Assembly (NCBI RefSeq): GCF_012844235.1
Contig: NZ_JABAGR010000009.1
Span: 35,680 to 99,679, forward strand
Reading direction: 5' to 3'
Origin: Parafannyhessea umbonata
GTDB taxonomy: Bacteria > Actinomycetota > Coriobacteriia > Coriobacteriales > Atopobiaceae
Length of the DNA: 64,000 nt
The position numbers were made by a program, and so were the translations under genes. Under the pieces are notes generated by a model. It saw nothing but the letters and a program-made list of their open reading frames with translations, had not been told where the DNA came from and did not search any database. Positions 61,642 through 64,000 of the stretch are shown piece by piece. How positions within the stretch are numbered: the first letter of the stretch is position 1; each line of letters begins with the position of its first letter.

Positions 61642-62187
61642 CTAGTAGTTGATCGCCAGCTCCTCGAAGTAGCTCTGCGGGTGGTTGCAGACGGGGCAGA
61701 CCTTCGGCGCGGTCTCGCCCACGTGGATGTGGCCGCAGTTCAGGCACTTCCAGACCTTGACGCCCTCGCGCTGGAACACCTCGCCCTTCTCGACGCGCTC
61801 GACGAGCTTGTTGTAGCGCTCCTCGTGGTGCTTCTCGACCTCGCCGACCATGCGGAACTTGGCGGCGATCTCCTTGAAGCCCTCGGCATCCGCAGTCTCG
61901 GCAAAGCCCTTGTACATGTCAGTCCACTCGTAGTTCTCGCCCGCGGCAGCGTCCTTCAGGTTGGTCAGGGTATCGGGAACGTCGCCGTCGTGCAGGTACT
62001 TGAACCAGAGCTTCGCGTGCTCGCGCTCGTTGCCCGAGGTCTCGGTAAAGATGTTCGAGATCTGGACGTATCCCTCCTTCTTGGCCTTGCTGGCGTAGTA
62101 GGAGTACTTGTTCGTCGCCTGGCTCTCGCCGGCGAACGCGGCCTCGAGGTTCTTCTTCGTCTGGGAGTTCTCAAAATCGACTGCCAT
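61642..62187 (-). CDS. rbr: Rubrerythrin
   Basis: The protein has 181 residues. The N-terminal ferritin-like four-helix bundle has the diiron ligands ([30 protein letters not shown]). The C-terminal rubredoxin-like domain has CLNCGH and CPVCNH. It reduces hydrogen peroxide in anaerobes, protecting them from oxygen. The ATG at 62187 follows AGGAGACC. Upstream frame extension is ignored. It is a single gene. Confidence 0.95.
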   Translation of the reverse strand: MAVDFENSQTKKNLEAAFAGESQATNKYSYYASKAKKEGYVQISNIFTETSGNEREHAKLWFKYLHDGDVPDTLTNLKDAAAGENYEWTDMYKGFAETADAEGFKEIAAKFRMVGEVEKHHEERYNKLVERVEKGEVFQREGVKVWKCLNCGHIHVGETAPKVCPVCNHPQSYFEELAINY

Positions 62188-62260
62188 GTACGGTCTCCTC
62201 TCGCAGCGGGACGAGCCCCCTGCCCGCCCCATGCCTTCGAAACACCTCACATGATATGAC

Positions 62261-63202
62261 CTAGGCCGACCAATTGCCACCAATTTTGTGACAAAATCCC
62301 TCGGCCTCGAGCTCTTCCAGCAGAGCGGCCACGTCACGTGCGGATATTTTCCTTCTACCCGCTTCCGCCTCGATCGCAGACAGTTCTTCGGTAATCGTCA
62401 CAAGGTCCACGCCACGCCGGCCGGCGGAGCGGTGCCCCAGCAGCAGCCGCACCAGCTCCGCGCGCTTCTGCCGGTGGGACCCCTCGAACCTTGACTGTCT
62501 CACGTGCGACTTCGAGCGCCTGGACGGGTTGGGCAGCGTCTTCTTGAGGTAGGCGCCGTAGTCGAGAAGGGCGTAGTACCACGTCCTCGGATCGTCCTGC
62601 GGGTCAGAGTCGTCGGCGGGGCAGCTGGCCTCCACCAGCGGCACCAGGTCCTTGTCCGGCACCGCCACGGCATCGGGATAGAGCTCGTGCAGAAAGACGG
62701 AGCGCACGTTGGTCTCGAGGTACACGCCGGGCAGGTCGTACGCAAACGCGCGGATGCCGGCCGCCGTGGCCGGGCCTATGCCGGGCAGCGCCACAAGCTC
62801 GCGCGCCTCAATCGGCATGGCGCCGCCCGCGGCGCTCACGATGCCCGCTGCCCTCCACAGCGCAAGCGCCCTGCGATTGTAGCCCATGCCCTGCCACTCC
62901 TCAAGCACGTCCGCAGCGTCCGCCGCCGCAAGGGCGTCCACGCTGGGAAAGCGCTCGCACCAGCGCTGCCAGCGCCCGTCCACGCGCGTCACCTGGGTCT
63001 GCTGGAGCATGACCTCGGATATCCATATCTGGTACGGGTCGCGCGTCCTTCTCCACGGAAGGTCGCGGTACAGCTCGCGGCCGCGCTCGAGCACCTTCTG
63101 CCTAAACTCCGGCGGCACCTGCGCGAGAGCCTTGGGCTCAGCGGACGGCGTCGGGCTCGCGGGGCCGGCGGCGTGCGCCGACGTCGGCGTGGCGTCGCTC
63201 AT
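62261..63202 (-). CDS. HhH-GPD DNA glycosylase, MutY-like without Fe-S cluster
   Basis: The protein has 313 residues. The [10 protein letters not shown] segment carries the Glu of adenine glycosylases, and [17 protein letters not shown] is the helix-hairpin-helix. The Asp that follows in MutY is here within [10 protein letters not shown] (Glu at that place). The four-Cys cluster loop and the Nudix-type C-terminal domain of E. coli MutY are missing. A winged-helix-like end ([13 protein letters not shown]) takes their place. It would remove adenine opposite 8-oxoguanine. It starts nine bases after the Rrf2 gene. Confidence 0.82.
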   Translation of the reverse strand: MSDATPTSAHAAGPASPTPSAEPKALAQVPPEFRQKVLERGRELYRDLPWRRTRDPYQIWISEVMLQQTQVTRVDGRWQRWCERFPSVDALAAADAADVLEEWQGMGYNRRALALWRAAGIVSAAGGAMPIEARELVALPGIGPATAAGIRAFAYDLPGVYLETNVRSVFLHELYPDAVAVPDKDLVPLVEASCPADDSDPQDDPRTWYYALLDYGAYLKKTLPNPSRRSKSHVRQSRFEGSHRQKRAELVRLLLGHRSAGRRGVDLVTITEELSAIEAEAGRRKISARDVAALLEELEAEGFCHKIGGNWSA

Positions 63203-63210
63203 GGCGGCAC

Positions 63211-63699
63211 CTACCGCGCGCTGGGCACGTCCGGCACCTGCGGCGCCGGGCCCAGCACCTCGAAGCCGCTTTCGGGCGTCAGCGCGGGATGCTTGTGCTC
63301 GCAGACCACCTCGTACAGGCTGATGGAGTCGAAGTAGCGCGTCAGGATGCGCTCCGCCTCGCACCAGACGGGGTTGAAGTGGCACTCCGGGCGAAAGGGG
63401 CACGCGCCGCCCTCCGGGCCGGCCGTTCCGCACGTGGCCACGAACACGGGGCCCTGGATCGCCTCGATCACCTGGCGCATGGTCACCTCGTGCGGGTCCA
63501 GGCACAGGCGCATGCCGCCGTGGGCGCCGCGCGTGCTCTCGATGATGCCCGCGGACACCAGGTCGTGCTGGATGGAGCGCGCGAACGAGTACGGGATGCC
63601 GTTCTTCTCGGCCGCGGCGCGGACGGACACCACGCTGTCGCTCCTTACGAGCTCGGCGAGCATGCGCAGCGAGTAGTCTGTCTTCCTGGAGATGTCCAC
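63211..63699 (-). CDS. Rrf2 family iron-sulfur regulator
   Basis: The protein has 162 residues. The Rrf2 winged helix opens the protein (KTDYSLRMLAEL, IPYSFARSIQHDLVSAGIIESTRGAHGGMRL). A Cys trio in CGTAGPEGGACPFRPEC is the cluster-binding region of IscR/NsrR types. It probably senses Fe-S status, nitric oxide or redox state. The GTG at 63699 is preceded by AAGGG. It is co-transcribed with the MutY-like gene, linking oxidative stress sensing to oxidised-base repair. Confidence 0.85.
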   Translation of the reverse strand: MDISRKTDYSLRMLAELVRSDSVVSVRAAAEKNGIPYSFARSIQHDLVSAGIIESTRGAHGGMRLCLDPHEVTMRQVIEAIQGPVFVATCGTAGPEGGACPFRPECHFNPVWCEAERILTRYFDSISLYEVVCEHKHPALTPESGFEVLGPAPQVPDVPSAR

Positions 63700-63877
63700 G
63701 TTCCGACCCTTCGTGCTGTGTCCCCTGTGTCGGCCGTGCCCGTGCGGCGCGCCGGCTTAGTCCACCATTGCGGCAGCATTTTGTGATTGTAGCCCATTGA
63801 CGCCTCACGCGCCGCCGCACGCGTCGCGCTGCGCCCCCCGCAAGCTCGTGGCAAGGCAACCGCAAGCCCGCCGCACA

Positions 63878-63908
63878 AGAAAGGGGCCCCGGTTGCCCGG
63901 GACCCCTC
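63878..63908 (-). terminator. Terminator after tRNA-Asp
   Basis: AGGGGCCCCGG and CCGGGACCCCT pair, with TTTCTTG following on the minus strand. Confidence 0.65.
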
Positions 63909-63919
63909 TGCGGTCAAGA

Positions 63920-63996
<77 letters not shown>

Positions 63997-64000
63997 GTGC

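Overview
The window is high-GC bacterial chromosome (GC-rich codon third positions throughout) and carries core actinobacterial genes. The gene set best fits an anaerobic or fermentative Coriobacteriia-type actinomycete, perhaps Olsenella- or Atopobium-like: veg-ispE, a MurE whose ligand motif is not the DAP type, rubrerythrin, Fe-alcohol dehydrogenase, D-lactate-type dehydrogenase, and a GlgC/GlgD glycogen operon. The taxonomic placement is inference from protein style, not from a search.

Layout. 0-3.5 kb: 5' end of tilS, an MBL-fold hydrolase, a MATE exporter and an unknown protein. 3.5-12 kb: Fe-ADH, a radical SAM protein, a DUF4143-type AAA ATPase behind a large palindrome, a 2-hydroxyacid dehydrogenase, an arsC/arsR pair, then a lower-GC patch with an AlbA_2/Schlafen-type protein ending at the 3' side of tRNA-Pro. 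12-20 kb: housekeeping genes (ispE, veg, M24 peptidase, rdgB, rph, murE, HAD phosphatase) separated by tRNAs and by unusual hairpin repeat arrays. 20-30 kb: a stand-alone glycogen phosphorylase divergent from an AraC regulator, two tandem TPR-like proteins, tRNA-Glu, and a split transketolase whose N-terminal half is fused to a GntR/UTRA regulator. 30-37 kb: ppx, divIC, mazG and mfd. 37.5-38.25 kb: a duplicated small-peptide module with convergent promoters and a shared bidirectional terminator, resembling a type I toxin-antitoxin locus. 38.4-45.9 kb: a six-gene pilus operon (vWA tip protein, unknown protein, inactive signal-peptidase-like SipA, pilin, class B sortase, second pilin) divergent from a LytTR regulator. 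46-58 kb: a complete glycogen operon on the minus strand (glgB-glgP-glgC-glgD-glgA-GH13/GH77 fusion). 58-64 kb: nth, a small Cys-rich protein, metY with a structured leader, rubrerythrin, an Fe-S-less MutY-like glycosylase, an Rrf2 regulator and tRNA-Asp.

How the genes work together. The glgB-P-C-D-A operon makes glycogen (ADP-glucose by GlgC/GlgD, elongation by GlgA, branching by GlgB) and breaks it down (GlgP, GH13/GH77); the second phosphorylase at 20.5 kb probably answers a separate signal through its divergent AraC regulator. The pilus operon has the parts of the streptococcal FCT system: isopeptide pilins, a class B polymerising sortase and a SipA-like chaperone with the catalytic Ser/Lys dyad replaced.

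The most notable non-coding feature is the number of different palindromic intergenic repeat families (5.9, 9.9, 16.4, 19.8-20.3, 30.3 and 61.4 kb). No CRISPR array, insertion sequence, rRNA or recognisable prophage was seen.
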